A DNA stretch of 64,000 nucleotides from Trichobilharzia regenti (GCA_944472135.2 OX235267.1:42182650-42246649), one strand, 5' to 3'. Counted from the first letter of the stretch, positions 23,030 through 33,725 are shown. The notes: generated by a model not told the origin, from the letters alone. Numbers and translations: made by a program.

Positions 23030-23232
23030 ATGGCCGATGCATCGGTGACCATTGGTGGAATGGTCGTCAACCACGTGACCCTCCTTTACCTCGCTAGGAC
23101 AGTGATAAGATTGTTAAAGAGAGAAGGTTGGGCATGAAGCGTAATCCTATCCGTAAAAACAAGCACGATTGCTGCCAAACTTCAAGCTTCTAGCGTGCAC
23201 GTGAAAGGGTGAGAAAATCCTTCCTGAGCCGT
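23030..23232 (+). mobile_element. SINE2 or LINE-A 5' fragment
   Basis: Contains aggttgggcatgaagcgtaa, then tatccgtaaaaacaagcacg and ccaaacttcaagc, matching the SINE2 body at 59575-59650 in order. A recognisable head is missing or badly decayed, so this may be SINE2 or LINE-A 5' UTR sequence, which are related. Confidence 0.5.
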
Positions 23233-24150
23233 CTGATGTTCATTATGCAACCAGTAAACAAAGCTGTTGATAGCAGTCTACGGTAACTTAATGGAAACGA
23301 TATCCACAACGTGCGCACCAAGTTTTGATCCATATGAAAGAACCAACTGAATAACATTGGGTCATGTTTTATTACTCTGAGTTATATATTTCATAATATA
23401 TTTAGTATTTGGGATGAGATGATTAGATGTGTATTGGCTTAAATAAAAATCTAGTCATTGCATTCCCTGAAGGGAATGATTTAATAGCCAGTCATTGCTA
23501 GCCTTCGTAGAAAATATTTCCAATAGGAATCTGAAGATGCAGCGGGATTTCAAAACTCCGTACAATCACAATAACTATGCCTTCTGATGAACCTGAAAGA
23601 GGTTGGTTTTCCTTTGAGGATTTTAGTATCCTCGTGTTTTTTTTCTATCCAAGATTTGTGTATTGTCTCGATGGAATTGTTATCCTCAACTGTCAAAATA
23701 ATTTGACGTATTGATATTAAGAAGTAATTATCATGTCTCTTGGCAGGTGGTTTATTTTTGTGTACATCAACATGGAAATGACATTTACGTTGGTTAGCAC
23801 AATTTTTTCATGTCTGATTTTATTTTGCTACGTTAGTTTATGTATATTTCGTCATTTAGTGTCCCACAGTATTAAAATGAATTGTTTTTTTGGTTTGTGG
23901 GAGACATCTGTTCCAAAGGGTTCCAGTATTCTAGCAGTGATAATGGGTATCTCCTTGGACAATAGTAAGACTGTAATATTGGATTCAGGTGTGTTTGCGA
24001 GTAGGTTGATTCCAGTATACACGGCTTCTAATAAGATTACACGGATACCAGTTTCCACAAAAGACGGTCAAAATAAGACGACACATTCATCGAAGAAATA
24101 GATTCTCTTGCATTTATTTCCTCATCATTGATTTGGTTGGTTTGTAAGGA
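23233..24150. other. Spacer with one 122-residue open frame
   Basis: No recognised repeat. It includes the frame described separately at 23733-24101. Confidence 0.35.
23733..24101 (+). CDS. Hypothetical small membrane-like open frame
   Basis: A 122-residue frame. Residues about 8-45 are strongly hydrophobic (TLVSTIFSCLILFCYVSLCI), which would suit one membrane segment. The C-terminal third is polar and basic (STKDGQNKTTHSSKK). I recognise no family. A second frame on the other strand covers much of it, and AT-rich DNA easily yields hydrophobic frames, so it may be chance. Confidence 0.15.
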   Translation: MSLGRWFIFVYINMEMTFTLVSTIFSCLILFCYVSLCIFRHLVSHSIKMNCFFGLWETSVPKGSSILAVIMGISLDNSKTVILDSGVFASRLIPVYTASNKITRIPVSTKDGQNKTTHSSKK

Positions 24151-24183
24151 TTAGATGTATTTTTACGAGTTTGATCATGCATT

Positions 24184-24355
24184 GATATCAGTTAGAGAAC
24201 CATTCAAAATCAATGAGTACTGGACAGCTGTTTCATCCTAGTTTAGGAATCATCGAACTCCAGTGGGTGCATACTGCCAATGATTCCACAACTAGGATGA
24301 AATAGCTGTACAGTACTTCCCTGTTTTCAATGGATTTCTAAATGATATCAATCCG
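24184..24355. mobile_element. SINE3 head-to-head inverted pair
   Basis: The left arm 24184-24253 (agttagagaaccattc, agtactggacagctgtttca) is the approximate reverse complement of the right arm 24280-24355 (aactaggatgaaatagctg). The centre holds ccagtgggtgcatactgcca, the SINE3 junction between head and ribozyme. Heads are missing. The arrangement is the same as at 6064-6240. Confidence 0.75.
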
Positions 24356-24499
24356 TGATCAACTCGTAAAATCCCTCGTAACCCTTACAGACGAAACTAT
24401 AGAAAATTAATCTGATGCTCACTAGTGACTTGCTACACTACGGAGTTTCCTGGAGTTCTAGTGAATAGTCGTGACCAGTCAAGTGTGACTATGGAGTTC

Positions 24500-24775
24500 C
24501 CACCAATGACATTGGTTGGTACCAGCCGAGGTGGATGCATCACGAATTCGTAGAAGTTAGAATTCATGAGCTAGTAATTGAATCGGGTCCCAGTGGGTGA
24601 ATAGCATACGCGCTTGCCTTGTAACTGGAAGGTCCTGGGTTCGAACCTCACTCTGTGGGTGCGTACGGTCGATAATTCCCAAATTAGGATGAAACGGCTG
24701 TCCAGTACTCCAGTGCTGGTTTTCAATAGTTCTCTAAGTGATATCAATCCGTGATCAAACTCGTAAAATATATTT
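24500..24775 (+). mobile_element. SINE3, near full-length
   Basis: Has the family 5' part (gtagaagttagaattcatga), an A-box-like cccagtgggtgaatagcata, the B-box gggttcgaacctc, then gtgggtgcgtacggtcgata, aattcccaaattaggatg, gaaacggctgtccagtactc and the tail gttctctaagtgatatc. The first core block is lost (GTCGATA instead of CUGANGA) while GAAA and the GTC cleavage triplet remain. Confidence 0.82.
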
Positions 24776-24779
24776 TTTA

Positions 24780-25850
24780 CAGGAAAATTCTACTAATTAT
24801 GTGATTATTGCAGGATGAAAACAAGAGGTTAAAGGTCATTAGAATAATCCGATAGCAGATGATGTCGACGTGATGTTTAGGTTAAGAGAGAGAGGTGAAA
24901 ATTATTGCAGAATTCAAGATCATTTAAATCGTAGGGGTTAACCACAAATTATTGCATAATTAAGAAAATGTCTTAGGTAATGACGACTTAGAAGAATAGA
25001 ATGACTAAGCAGAATTACGTAACAATGTAAGTTAACTGAACCAGCTAGAATTGTAATCATAATAAAATGACACAATCAAAAAGTAGTTATAAGGTAAGGA
25101 GAAGATGGAAAAGAAGAAAGCTGAATAAATTTCTTGTGAACACACAGATTTGGTCTGTTCAGGTGGATTTCGATTGTTTCTGCTATGTACTAGTAAAAGT
25201 TGAACTAGTAGACAATGATAGAGGTTGAGTGAAATACGACAATTAACTTTGAAAGCTTTGTTATAGTCAACTTGATGTTAAGTATCAATGAGATGAGCTA
25301 ATATTGAGCTGAGTAAGGGCTTATTCGGACCTTCGCCTGACCAACATGAGAGGCGTTCAGAAATTCAATGATCAACTTGCCTTATCGTATGCCCAACGTG
25401 ACTACCTTCACATGAGTGAAGTAAGGCAGTTTGTCTTTATTTCCTGGAATGAGTATTAGTTGGTTAATGAATAAACAGTATATCTTATCTGCGTCAATAA
25501 TTTTGCAGACTCTTCTCAAACGTTGTGATAAAATCCAACTATCAACATGTTCCTTGAATCGCAATCTTCGGAACACTGATCTTTTCTGTAGGCACCCTAG
25601 TTTACTTTTCTGGGTCCACTAGTCTCTTAGTTTCACCCCACAGTACCTGAAATAATGACGTGATTAGTAAAATCCTGATACAAATATATGTATTTGTATA
25701 GAGCCTTTGATTAGAAACTAATTGAAAAACAATATATTCCTCCGTCCAATCTTTTGTTTTTCCCAAATGTGTAAATCGTAATTTTCGAATTACTGTCAGC
25801 ATATGCTTCTCCTGATATTGCCCTCAAGACAAGAGAGATTTGATGTCGAT
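24780..25850. other. Unassigned spacer
   Basis: No gene or matched repeat. Overlapping short frames near 25400-25620 lack motifs. Confidence 0.4.
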
Positions 25851-25853
25851 TCC

Positions 25854-26040
25854 TGTGCGTCGGTGGCACAGTGGTTAGGACTCTCGCCGACCATGCACAT
25901 GGTCCGGGATTCGAGCCCGCACCGACGCATATCTGATATCTATGGTAGGCCTGCAAAATTTGGGCTACCGATATCCATGCTGAAAATTCCATACTTGTAC
26001 CGAAAATACAGTGTGGAATCAAGCTGTAAATCAAAAAAAA
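25854..26040 (+). mobile_element. SINE1, full copy
   Basis: Same structure as the copy at 12105, with A-box, B-box (gattcgagccc), body and LINE-B-like tail, ending in a run of A. It lies about 70 bp before a LINE-B copy in the same orientation. Confidence 0.9.
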
Positions 26041-26109
26041 TGTCCGTGTACAGCTTCTTTCAAGTGTTTTCGCATTATTCCCGTTGAAATTAAGTATTTC
26101 TGTGCATAT

Positions 26110-26676
26110 TTGTACATCTAACTTCCGTGTGATTTAGCAGAAATTTTAGCCCCTTTCCAGGTATTAACACAAATGATGTTCAAAAGTGCCTCAAGTCTCT
26201 GAACCCTTCCCACAGCTTAAGTCCAGATTATGAACCTAGTATTATTTTTTAAATGCTCTGATATTCTGTGTCACCCTCACACTGATCTGTTTAACAAATC
26301 TTTTTCCTGTAATAATGTGCCTGCCGTTTGGAAGGACATTAAAGTTGTACATATACCCAAATTATCTACTGGAGCATGTGTCAAAGTTAGACCCATTGCT
26401 ATAACCTCTCCCTTTTTGAAAACTATGGAGAAATTACTTTTGCTTAGTCTTGTACCTTCGCTTAAATCCTTTAATGACCGTAAACAATTTGCCTATAAGC
26501 AAGTTAGAAGCACTTTAGATGCAGCTACCGTCTTATATCATAACATTGCCCCCAGTCTAGACAAGGGGGCTAAATTTGTTCGTTGTGCCTTCCTAGACTA
26601 TACATCTGATTTTGACTCGGTCCCTAGGGACATCTTATTAAATAAACTCGCTGCTAGTGAAACAGAATGTTGGGCT
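26110..26676 (+). mobile_element. LINE-B 5' RT half, split by an LTR element
   Basis: CR1-like RT beginning at about 26185 (VQKCLKSLNPSHSLSPDYEP). The 26230-26718 frame gives VRPIAITSPFLKTMEKLL, RKQFAYKQVRSTLDAATVLY and FLDYTSDFDSVPRDILLNKL, which are RT blocks 1-3 including the first catalytic Asp region. Host codons end at 26676 and resume at 30086. The last part of the open frame (from 26677) is LTR sequence, so the apparent C-terminus is not LINE protein. Confidence 0.85.
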
Positions 26677-26973
26677 TTTAGAGGTTTACGGATATCTCGT
26701 TCAGCAACTTCTAATTAATTTCTTGCGTACCAACAATAAAGCAAAAGCCAATATTTGATCGTCCAAACTAAGTGATATATTTCGGGACCAAAACAAGCCT
26801 TCAGACGAACGCCTAGCTGGCTAGTGATCGTGCACGTGACACGACGGGGTACCAAATGGCGGGGATGCTTGACCGGAAGCCTTCAGCTAAACAAGTCGAC
26901 TTAAACAGTGGTGGTCAGCATCCAATGAGTGATTGCTGTGGTCAATAATTTTGGGGAATTATTTACCGCTACA
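26677..26973 (-). repeat. 3' LTR of the CsRn1-type element
   Basis: Read on the minus strand it starts tgtagcggtaaataattccc. It is identical to the other LTR except for tttagaggttt-acgg against tttaaaggtttgacgg at the far end. Confidence 0.9.
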
Positions 26974-26990
26974 GCTCACTCCCCCCCTAG
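26974..26990 (-). promoter_or_regulatory. Polypurine tract
   Basis: On the minus strand a purine-rich run (aggggggggagtgagc type) sits directly upstream of the 3' LTR. This is where plus-strand DNA synthesis is primed in LTR elements. Confidence 0.65.
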
Positions 26991-27471
26991 TGGGGTCGTG
27001 AGGACCCTAAGACAGAACCAGCCGGAAGTAAAAAAACTCGATGGTTCCCTTTCGGGTGAAAAAAATCTTCCGAGCGGCTTGGTGGTATGCCTACTGGTTT
27101 GTCTGCCTATGCTAATAGGGTGTTTGTACATAGCTTCCTTGTTGTTTTTCGTTGGATTCCGTGCTTCGTTTGTTTCCTGTCCAGTGCCCGTCGCACCTGG
27201 AAAAGAAAACAAGAACGCTAAGAACCATGTCGAGGAAAATGTACGAAATGAGCTTTTTGGTTAAAAAAAATGATGTGCATTTACTATACAGTAAAATAAT
27301 GCTAAGTTCAGAACATCGAAAAAAATACATCTAATTAATTTTTTTGTGTATGTTACATGAACTGTTGAAAAAAATTTTTGTGTTCGGTGGTACTGTATAT
27401 AAAAAAAATTGATACGTCAAAAAAATAGTTAGTACCACAAACGAATGAGTTGCGTGAATCACACGACTTCG

Positions 27472-27665
27472 TTAAGTCAAATAAGTGTGCAGATATTCTG
27501 GGAACCTTACGGTGCGTCCAGAACGGGTTTTCTTGGGAGGCTCGATAGAAGGTTCGGTAGCTGTCGCTGTGCTAGTGACTTCATCGATGTCTAAACGATC
27601 TTCTGTTACTTGTGGATTTTGGGGTACGTTGAGCTCTATGCTAATAGGATTACCCTCCAAGTAAG
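27472..27665 (-). pseudogene. Pol C-terminal tail (integrase end)
   Basis: About 62 residues in the original pol frame, following K-P-A-Y at the deletion junction. The end KKTRSGRTVRFPEYLHTYL followed by a stop is the usual basic C-terminus of gypsy integrases. The first residue of the tail codon run is TTG (L), not a start; it is simply a continuation of pol. Confidence 0.75.
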
Positions 27666-28860
27666 CCGGTTTCAGTATAGCCTCGACCTTAGTAGCCAGT
27701 GGGCGAATGCCCTTGCAGTCAATAGTGTGACCCAGGAAGTCGAGTGAGTCAACACCGATTTGACACTTTTGAATATTAATGGTAACACCATGTTGGCGTA
27801 ACCTTCAAATGCCAAGTCCAAGTGCCTAAGGTGAGTTTCCTTGTCTGGACTGGCAATGAGGCAGTCGTCTAAGTATGCGTATACAAAGTCGAGACCGCGA
27901 AATACTTCGTCAATGAAGCGTTGGAATGTTTGGGCTGCATTCCGGAGACCGAATGGCATACGTAGAAATTCAAAAAGTCCGAAAGGCGTAATGATAGCCG
28001 TTTTCGGGATATCTTCTGTTGCCATCGGGATTTGGTTATACGCTTTAACCAAGTCGATTTTGGAGAATATAGTCGCGCCGGATAAGGTTGCCGTCAAGTC
28101 GTGTATATGAGGCAACGGGTAGCAATCAGGGGTTGTTTTGGCATTCACTCGCCGGTAATCACCGGTGGGTCGCCAATCATTGCTATCCTTTTTCGGAACC
28201 ATATGAAGTGGGGATGCCCATGGGCTATTCGAAGGTCGAATGATGCCAAGGGTAAGCATATGGTCAAATTCATTCCTGGCGATTCTCAGTTTGTCAGGAG
28301 CTAATCGTCGTGCTTTAGATGTCACAGGTTGTCCTGTGGTAATGATGTGGTGCATAACATTGCTGGTTATGCACGGTAGGTCGTTCGACGGGCAGTTAAG
28401 TTCCGGATACTTGTCAACCATAGGTTGAAAAGTTGGATCAAGAATTGCCTTTATCTTAACGGGTGACAAACTAGGGCCTATGTAGCTGATGCCTTTGATA
28501 GACAGACTAGTAGTATTGTCAATCAGTCGTTTTCGGCGGACGTCTACGAGTAAATCATGATGATTAAGTAGGTCCGTGCCAATGATGGGCATTGTAACGT
28601 CAGCGAGAAGGAAAATCCATCGAATAGGTTTGCGTAAACCTACGTTCAGATAGACGTATTTCCTACCAAAGGTTGCGATTGGTTTTCCATTTGCAGCCTG
28701 TAAGTTGAAGGTAGGTTCCTTCTGTCGATCTGCTGCTGTAGCAGGAAGGACGCTGACTTCGGCGCCTGTGTCGACTAAGTATCGAGTCTGGCTTATCACA
28801 TCATGGATGTAAAGAAGGCGGCTAGTGCCACCGGCGACGGTTGCCGCTAACGCGTGCCGG
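27660..28860 (-). pseudogene. pol: pol: protease and reverse transcriptase
   Basis: The pol frame opens in the -1 frame relative to gag ([20 protein letters not shown]) with no ATG of its own. Protease follows with [14 protein letters not shown], the aspartic D-T-G active site, near 28760. The RT domain spans about 28330-27840 and shows [28 protein letters not shown] (catalytic Asp), [17 protein letters not shown] and [11 protein letters not shown] (Y-L-D-D catalytic pair). A one-base deletion near 27808-27812 shifts the frame (FEGYANM in place of FERLRQHG-like residues), and the displayed ORF then runs into a nonsense tail. In the true frame the sequence continues [20 protein letters not shown] and then jumps to the integrase tail. 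RNase H and the integrase core are absent. Confidence 0.88.
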
Positions 28861-28874
28861 CGGGATAGTTTCCC
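28831..28874 (-). promoter_or_regulatory. Programmed -1 ribosomal frameshift signal, gag-pol
   Basis: On the minus strand GGGAAAC (28868-28874) sits in phase as G-GGA-AAC in the gag frame, the X-XXY-YYZ slippery heptamer form. About 4-7 nt later CCGCCGGC pairs with GCCGGTGG (about 28829-28835), leaving a loop of about 20 nt. GCGGC in that loop can pair with GCCGC at about 28817-28822, giving a possible H-type pseudoknot. The gag stop codon lies just downstream and pol is open in the -1 frame. Confidence 0.78.
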
Positions 28875-29674
28875 ACAGACTTTGAGACATTTCCGAAGTT
28901 ACAAGGCTTACGGCAACACTTCGCTTCTTGGCCATAGGTGTTGTGGTACCAGCACCAGTCAGGGTTTTTCAGTGAACGTGGTTTGGACTTAGATCGACCA
29001 CGTGAGTTCCTGCGTTGAGGAGATTTAGGACGACGGTCGGAGGATTTAGAATGCATGTTTGACCTAAACATCTGCTGAAGGGAGTTGCATAACTCTATCA
29101 TTGCAGGATCCTTACTCGAAGTCTGCTTAGTCATCGAGCATATTTCGGGAACAGACCGTTTAGTTATTTCTAGAATCCTATCTGCAGTAATAGCTAAGTC
29201 CTCTATTACAGTACCCTGAAGTGTCACAAGTACGGTCTGTACAGACTGTGGCAACTTGGTTAAGAAGAGTTCTCTAAATAGTCCTTCGTCGAACTGACTT
29301 TGGCCGACGATTTCTTTCATTCTTGTCAGCATGCTCACGGCTGACTGATCTCCTAACTCGATGTTACGAAATAATTCATCTAGACGTTGTCGGTCCGTGA
29401 GAACGTTTCTCCTGAGGAGGGATGCTTTGAGCAACTCGTACGAGTTACTTACCTCGGGACTCAACATCTGTGATGTTACGTACTTGCTGAATTCCCGCGG
29501 TAGGGCGTGAATAACTGCAAGTAACTGTGAACGTTGATCGGTTATCCCATGCTCACAAAAATCTGCTTCAGCTAGCAGAAACCACGTTTCAGCATTATCT
29601 GGCCAGTATGGTACGAGCTGAATGGTTTTAGGAGTTGAGCGGATACGGATGACCTTGGAACTAAGATCACTCAT
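28847..29674 (-). CDS. gag: gag: capsid with CHCC zinc finger
   Basis: An intact Gag reading frame, about 275 residues from the preferred start [13 protein letters not shown] at 29674. An earlier in-frame ATG at 29719 would add a hydrophobic 15-residue leader that other Gag proteins lack. The capsid part includes [34 protein letters not shown] and [19 protein letters not shown], the retrotransposon capsid region. A basic, Ser/Arg-rich stretch follows ([18 protein letters not shown]), then [21 protein letters not shown], a C-x2-H-x8-C-x3-C finger typical of CsRn1-clade Gag. It would assemble the particle and bind RNA. No internal stop is seen, unlike pol. Confidence 0.88.
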   Translation of the reverse strand: MSDLSSKVIRIRSTPKTIQLVPYWPDNAETWFLLAEADFCEHGITDQRSQLLAVIHALPREFSKYVTSQMLSPEVSNSYELLKASLLRRNVLTDRQRLDELFRNIELGDQSAVSMLTRMKEIVGQSQFDEGLFRELFLTKLPQSVQTVLVTLQGTVIEDLAITADRILEITKRSVPEICSMTKQTSSKDPAMIELCNSLQQMFRSNMHSKSSDRRPKSPQRRNSRGRSKSKPRSLKNPDWCWYHNTYGQEAKCCRKPCNFGNVSKSVGNYPAGTR

Positions 29675-29770
29675 GATGAAAATAATGTTGAATAATATAT
29701 GGTACAAGAACAAATACAAAATGGAACGAACTCACCGGGGTTATCTGCGGATTTATCGTGGATGAAGTTC

Positions 29771-29787
29771 GCGGTTGGGCTCACCAG
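29771..29787 (-). promoter_or_regulatory. Primer-binding site
   Basis: On the minus strand TGGTGAGCCCAACCGC follows the 5' LTR with at most one intervening base. The TGG start fits the CCA end of a tRNA. CsRn1-clade elements are known to use tRNA-Trp; the match here beyond the first bases is not checked. Confidence 0.6.
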
Positions 29788-30085
29788 TTTAAAGGTTTGA
29801 CGGATATCTCGTTCAGCAACTTCTAATTAATTTCTTGCGTACCAACAATAAAGCAAAAGCCAATATTTGATCGTCCAAACTAAGTGATATATTTCGGGAC
29901 CAAAACAAGCCTTCAGACGAACGCCTAGCTGGCTAGTGATCGTGCACGTGACACGACGGGGTACCAAATGGCGGGGATGCTTGACCGGAAGCCTTCAGCT
30001 AAACAAGTCGACTTAAACAGTGGTGGTCAGCATCCAATGAGTGATTGCTGTGGTCAATAATTTTGGGGAATTATTTACCGCTACA
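29788..30085 (-). repeat. 5' LTR of the CsRn1-type element
   Basis: Same sequence as the 3' LTR apart from two changes near the end next to the primer-binding site. It would hold the element's promoter. The outer end meets host LINE-B at 30086. Confidence 0.9.
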
Positions 30086-30985
30086 GGCTGCTAACTGGTT
30101 ACATTCCTATTTCTCAGAAAGAAAGCAGTACACTGTATATAAAGGGAAGTCTTCCACTTCATAGCCTACTGAAGCTGGTGTCCCTCAAGGCGCTGTCCTC
30201 TCTCCTTTTCTTTTTTCTTTCTTCCCACATGACTTGCCTCACTCTGATGAAATGAACTTTGTGAAGTACGCTGATGATTTAACAGTTTCAATGGCTCTTA
30301 ACTCCCAGCTAGATTGTACCAAAATAAATAGCTTTCTGCCGCGAGTCAGTAAATGGTTTGAGTCTCACGGTCTTAAACTGAATCCTTTTAAGTGTCAAAC
30401 TGTTGATTTCAGCTTAAGATGTAAACGACAGTTAAAAGAAATCATCGATTCTCATGACAGTTGTAAAATTGACGACAATGATTTTGGAATCAAATCAGAA
30501 ATTAAGTATCTTGGACTCATTCTCTCTTCTGATCTCTCCTGGTCTTCCCATGTCTTAGCAATCTCCAGTAAAATATTCCGCCTGACATTTTACATTAATT
30601 GCAAACACCAACTTATCTCTACGACTGCTGTAATCTTTGTTTCCCCTCACCATATCATGTGAAGAGAACATTATATTCAATATTTTTAGACATGCTAGGA
30701 TTTCTATACCACATTGCCAATACTGTGTGAAACAAGCCCACAGTAAGTTTTACTTGTATTATTATTACCCTAGCTGTTATCATTATTATTATTATTATTT
30801 CCAATTAATAGGCTGCATGTTTTTGATACTACCTCTATTGTAAATGGAGAAAATTTTCTGTGTGAATAATTTTTATTTATAATTTGAGGAAATTAGATGC
30901 AATATTGTGATTAATGCTGAGAATTCCATTCTGTATCACAAGTACTGTTTTTGGAATAAAGTAAATCTTTATTATTATTATTAAA
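30086..30985 (+). mobile_element. LINE-B 3' RT half after LTR insertion
   Basis: Continuation of the copy at 26110-26676. It reads AANWLHSYFSERKQYTVYKG, then GVPQGAVLSPFLFSFF, VKYADDLTVSMALNSQLD (intact Y-A-D-D), ESHGLKLNPFKCQTVDFS and IKYLGLILSSDLSWSSHV at 30234-30662. Only one stop is seen before the catalytic box, so the copy was fairly fresh when the LTR element landed. The 3' UTR ends ctgagaattccattctg, ggaataaagt and (att)n at about 30985. Confidence 0.87.
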
Positions 30986-30999
30986 TAAATGAGCAAAGA

Positions 31000-31560
31000 A
31001 TATCCTTTCGATAAATTTTTCTTCTGGCTCTACATTTATATATATATATATATTTATATACATAGAATATTAGTCTTTTTTAAATAATATCGATTTGTAA
31101 AGTAAGATCTATGGAATTACATTTCACTAAAGATGATTCAATAATAGTAATAATAATAAAAATATGGCACCAAATAGAATATCGACTTAAATTAGGAAAA
31201 TTCCACAAAAATTAGGGATCATTCAAATCTAGATGGCCAAGGTAAGGATAATGTCTGGACTAACTTCTTTTGGACGCGCAAATTAGGCTTGTTATATGCA
31301 TTCTAACGGCCAGCCTCAGCAATATTTAGTAGTCGAACTCTTAAGGCAAAATTGAGATTCGTAGGTATGCAGTAAATGCCTCTAAAAGCATGGTTAACGT
31401 CAATCTTGTGTTCTATATCCACAAAATGAGATAGAATAGCGCTACGAATAGATTTTGTTTGTCCTCTACTTAATCACTCAAGCTGATATTCGGAAATCCG
31501 AAGGTAAACACGCCTAATTGTATGGCCTATGTAATTGTTTCTTGATAAAGGCATCCAAAA
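31000..31560 (-). pseudogene. PLE GIY-YIG region (minus)
   Basis: Minus strand, from about 31540: YIGHTIRRVYLRISEYQLEW, LSRGQTKSIRSAILSHFVDI, then HAFRGIYCIPTNLNFALRVR and LLNIAEAG. These are the ordered GIY-YIG blocks, with the YIG motif intact. It parallels 42370-42970 throughout, including the AT-rich downstream part, so both are copies of one PLE family. The (TA)n run at 31034-31053 lies in the 3' UTR. Confidence 0.72.
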
Positions 31561-31749
31561 AAATGCAATTCTTAGAATCTTTTTCATCGCCATTGTAAAT
31601 TATCCAAATGTTTGTTCTGTTTTATGATTTATCATCCTTATGATTGCATTGTGGTGAGTTTCATTCATTTCCACCAACTTTGTACTGTCACTGATGTTCA
31701 ATATAGTGCTGAAATGTCAAGTTGTTTCATAATACAAATTAACTCAAGT

Positions 31750-31890
31750 GTTGGTATTTTTGTAGGGATTTCGTTTGATACGTTGAAGGTTTTCATCATG
31801 AGCTGACATCAGTTTGAGAACCATTGAAAAACTAGCTGGAAGTACTGAACAGCTGTTTTGTCCTCGTTTGGGACTCTTCAAACCATATAT
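31750..31890 (-). mobile_element. SINE3 3' fragment (minus)
   Basis: Contains ggttttcatcatgagctgac, agtactgaacagctgttttg and cctcgtttgggactcttca, the complement of the ribozyme region and tail. The head is missing. Confidence 0.75.
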
Positions 31891-32742
31891 ACTTTTAGCC
31901 ATACCTATTTGATTCTATATTAACCTCATAACTCTGTTATATATCCCACCTCAAATAGTTCGACTTCATTACAAACCAACATCGCTGAAAACCAAAGAAG
32001 AACAGGACAGACTGTTTACTCTACTTCGGAATTCATCAAATGAAAACATGCAAAAGAAATGATTCAACGCCTATCCTAGCCATCTGGTAGGGTTCTATCA
32101 TCCCTACAACAAAATACAAAGGGATAAGTAAAACTATAAAACGGAAGTTTCAAAGTTGTGTAGTTATAACCGATATGATATAGGAACGATACATTGTGTT
32201 CATAATGTCAATCATTAAATAATACTGTTACACACAGTGTGATACATCTTATAATTGAAATTAACAGGGAATTTATCTTTTAGGTGATGAATCATTATTT
32301 CAATATAATTAATACAAAACAAGAGAACAAAGAATTGAAAATGGAAATAAAACTGGAAACAATAAGTCGAACTGAAAAACAAAAAAGGATTACTTAGAGT
32401 TTATTATACAACTATTCAGGAAAATCAAAATTGACACTAGAGCCACGGTAGTAAAAGAGGTCGGATAGAACGTTTCCTGTGGATTGCTCAAGCTCAAGTT
32501 GCACAAGGATGCAGGTGGGATCCTTTTCAGTGGCTTGATCGTAGGACTTTATGGAGGACTCTGAAGTCGCTGCTGCTTGAAAAGAAGTAATCCTGTGCTC
32601 CAGAATTCAGCTACTGACTGTTGTGAGTCCCTATTTCGGAAACCATATTGGTAAGTGTGGTAAGTGACATAGGGATGTTTCATGCCGCATGCATTAAAGT
32701 GGCTACAGTGACTACGAAGAACCACTTAAATAGCTTATGAAT
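31891..32742. other. Unassigned spacer
   Basis: No gene or matched repeat. Confidence 0.4.
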
Positions 32743-32743
32743 A

Positions 32744-32935
32744 TGTGCGTCACTGGCACAGTGGATAGGACTCTCTCCTACCATGCACACGGTCCTAGGT
32801 TCAATGCCCTGCCGACGCACACCTGATATCTATTGCCGGCCTGCAAATTTCGGGCTACCAATATCCATGCTGAAAATTCCATACTTGTACCAAAAATACG
32901 GTGTGGAATCAAATTGTAATCAAAAAAATATATAA
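32744..32935 (+). mobile_element. SINE1, diverged full copy
   Basis: A-box tggcacagtggatagg, B-box relic aggttcaatgccc, then body and tail gtgtggaatcaaattgta. The B-box differs from the active-type consensus at the conserved GA, so transcription is doubtful. Confidence 0.85.
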
Positions 32936-33725
32936 ACCGATTGCTTTGAGAACAGAAAATAAGTGACGATGTTAACATTTCGACTACCCGTTTACTTTCT
33001 TTTGAATAATCCAAAAGTGTTCTCAAGATACTTATTAGTTCTAATGAAATGTCCTGGAATTCAGATCATTTTCAATGATAATTTCATATGAGAACGCATG
33101 TCAAACAAGATGCACCGTGAATTTTGTATTAAGGCGAGACGAACGACTGTTTTGCTTCTGTACAAGACATCATAGTAGTGAACAGAACTGTCGAATTTCC
33201 CTTCGCCACTCAGACGGGTGACCCAGACAGAAAGAAAAAACTTTTCAGTTTGTAAATGAATGCTTTCACCAAAGTATAATGGTTAATAAGTGAGTACTAG
33301 TGGATAACCTATCAAGTCTTCCTTTGATTTCAGTGATCTACCACCTGATATGAGTTGGCAGCTGTAATATTCAAAATGGACTCGTTGTGGTCTAAACAGA
33401 GGGGATCGATCTCTTTGCCCAACTGTATAGTTTTCTGAAACTTTATTGAGACATGCACTGTCACAAAACGCCCCAAAGGCATCAAGAAGATGATTATCCG
33501 TCTTTAATCTGTGGTTCTATTCAACAAAAATAGCATCAGAAACTCAAAATTACCTCAACAATACAGTTAGACAGCTACACAATCAAGAGAACTTTCTAAT
33601 TAAAAAGAAAAGTACTGTAGAACATAATTGGTTAACCAAATTCATCTGTAAGAAGTAAGTGAGAATCCATTGGAACGCCTCCAGAGAGATGGATGAAAAC
33701 TCTGTGAGCAACAATCACACGACTA
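32936..33725. other. Unassigned spacer
   Basis: No gene or matched repeat. Confidence 0.4.

Larger units (their letters stand above)
26677..30085 (-). mobile_element. Ty3/gypsy CsRn1-type LTR retrotransposon, internally deleted
   Basis: A 3.4 kb LTR element on the minus strand, inserted in a LINE-B copy. The LTRs (29788-30085 and 26677-26973) are about 298 and 297 bp and differ only by one substitution and one indel near their inner/outer end. The duplicated host bases ggct lie at 26673-26676 and 30086-30089. In element order it has: 5' LTR, a primer-binding site directly after the LTR, gag, a -1 frameshift, protease, RT, a junction where RNase H and most of integrase are missing, an integrase tail, a polypurine tract and the 3' LTR. 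The Gag CHCC finger is characteristic of the CsRn1 clade, to which schistosome Boudicca belongs. It cannot integrate by itself. Confidence 0.9.

Noticed and set aside
26677..26718. C-terminal part of the LINE-B frame reading through 26677
   Set aside because: These codons are LTR sequence; the LINE continues at 30086.
27841..28428. Plus-strand open frames over the LTR element
   Set aside because: They are antisense to protease and RT codons with clear motifs on the minus strand.
32440..32740. Possible coding stretch with WDPFQWLDR-like residues
   Set aside because: Short, interrupted and unmatched; not enough to call.
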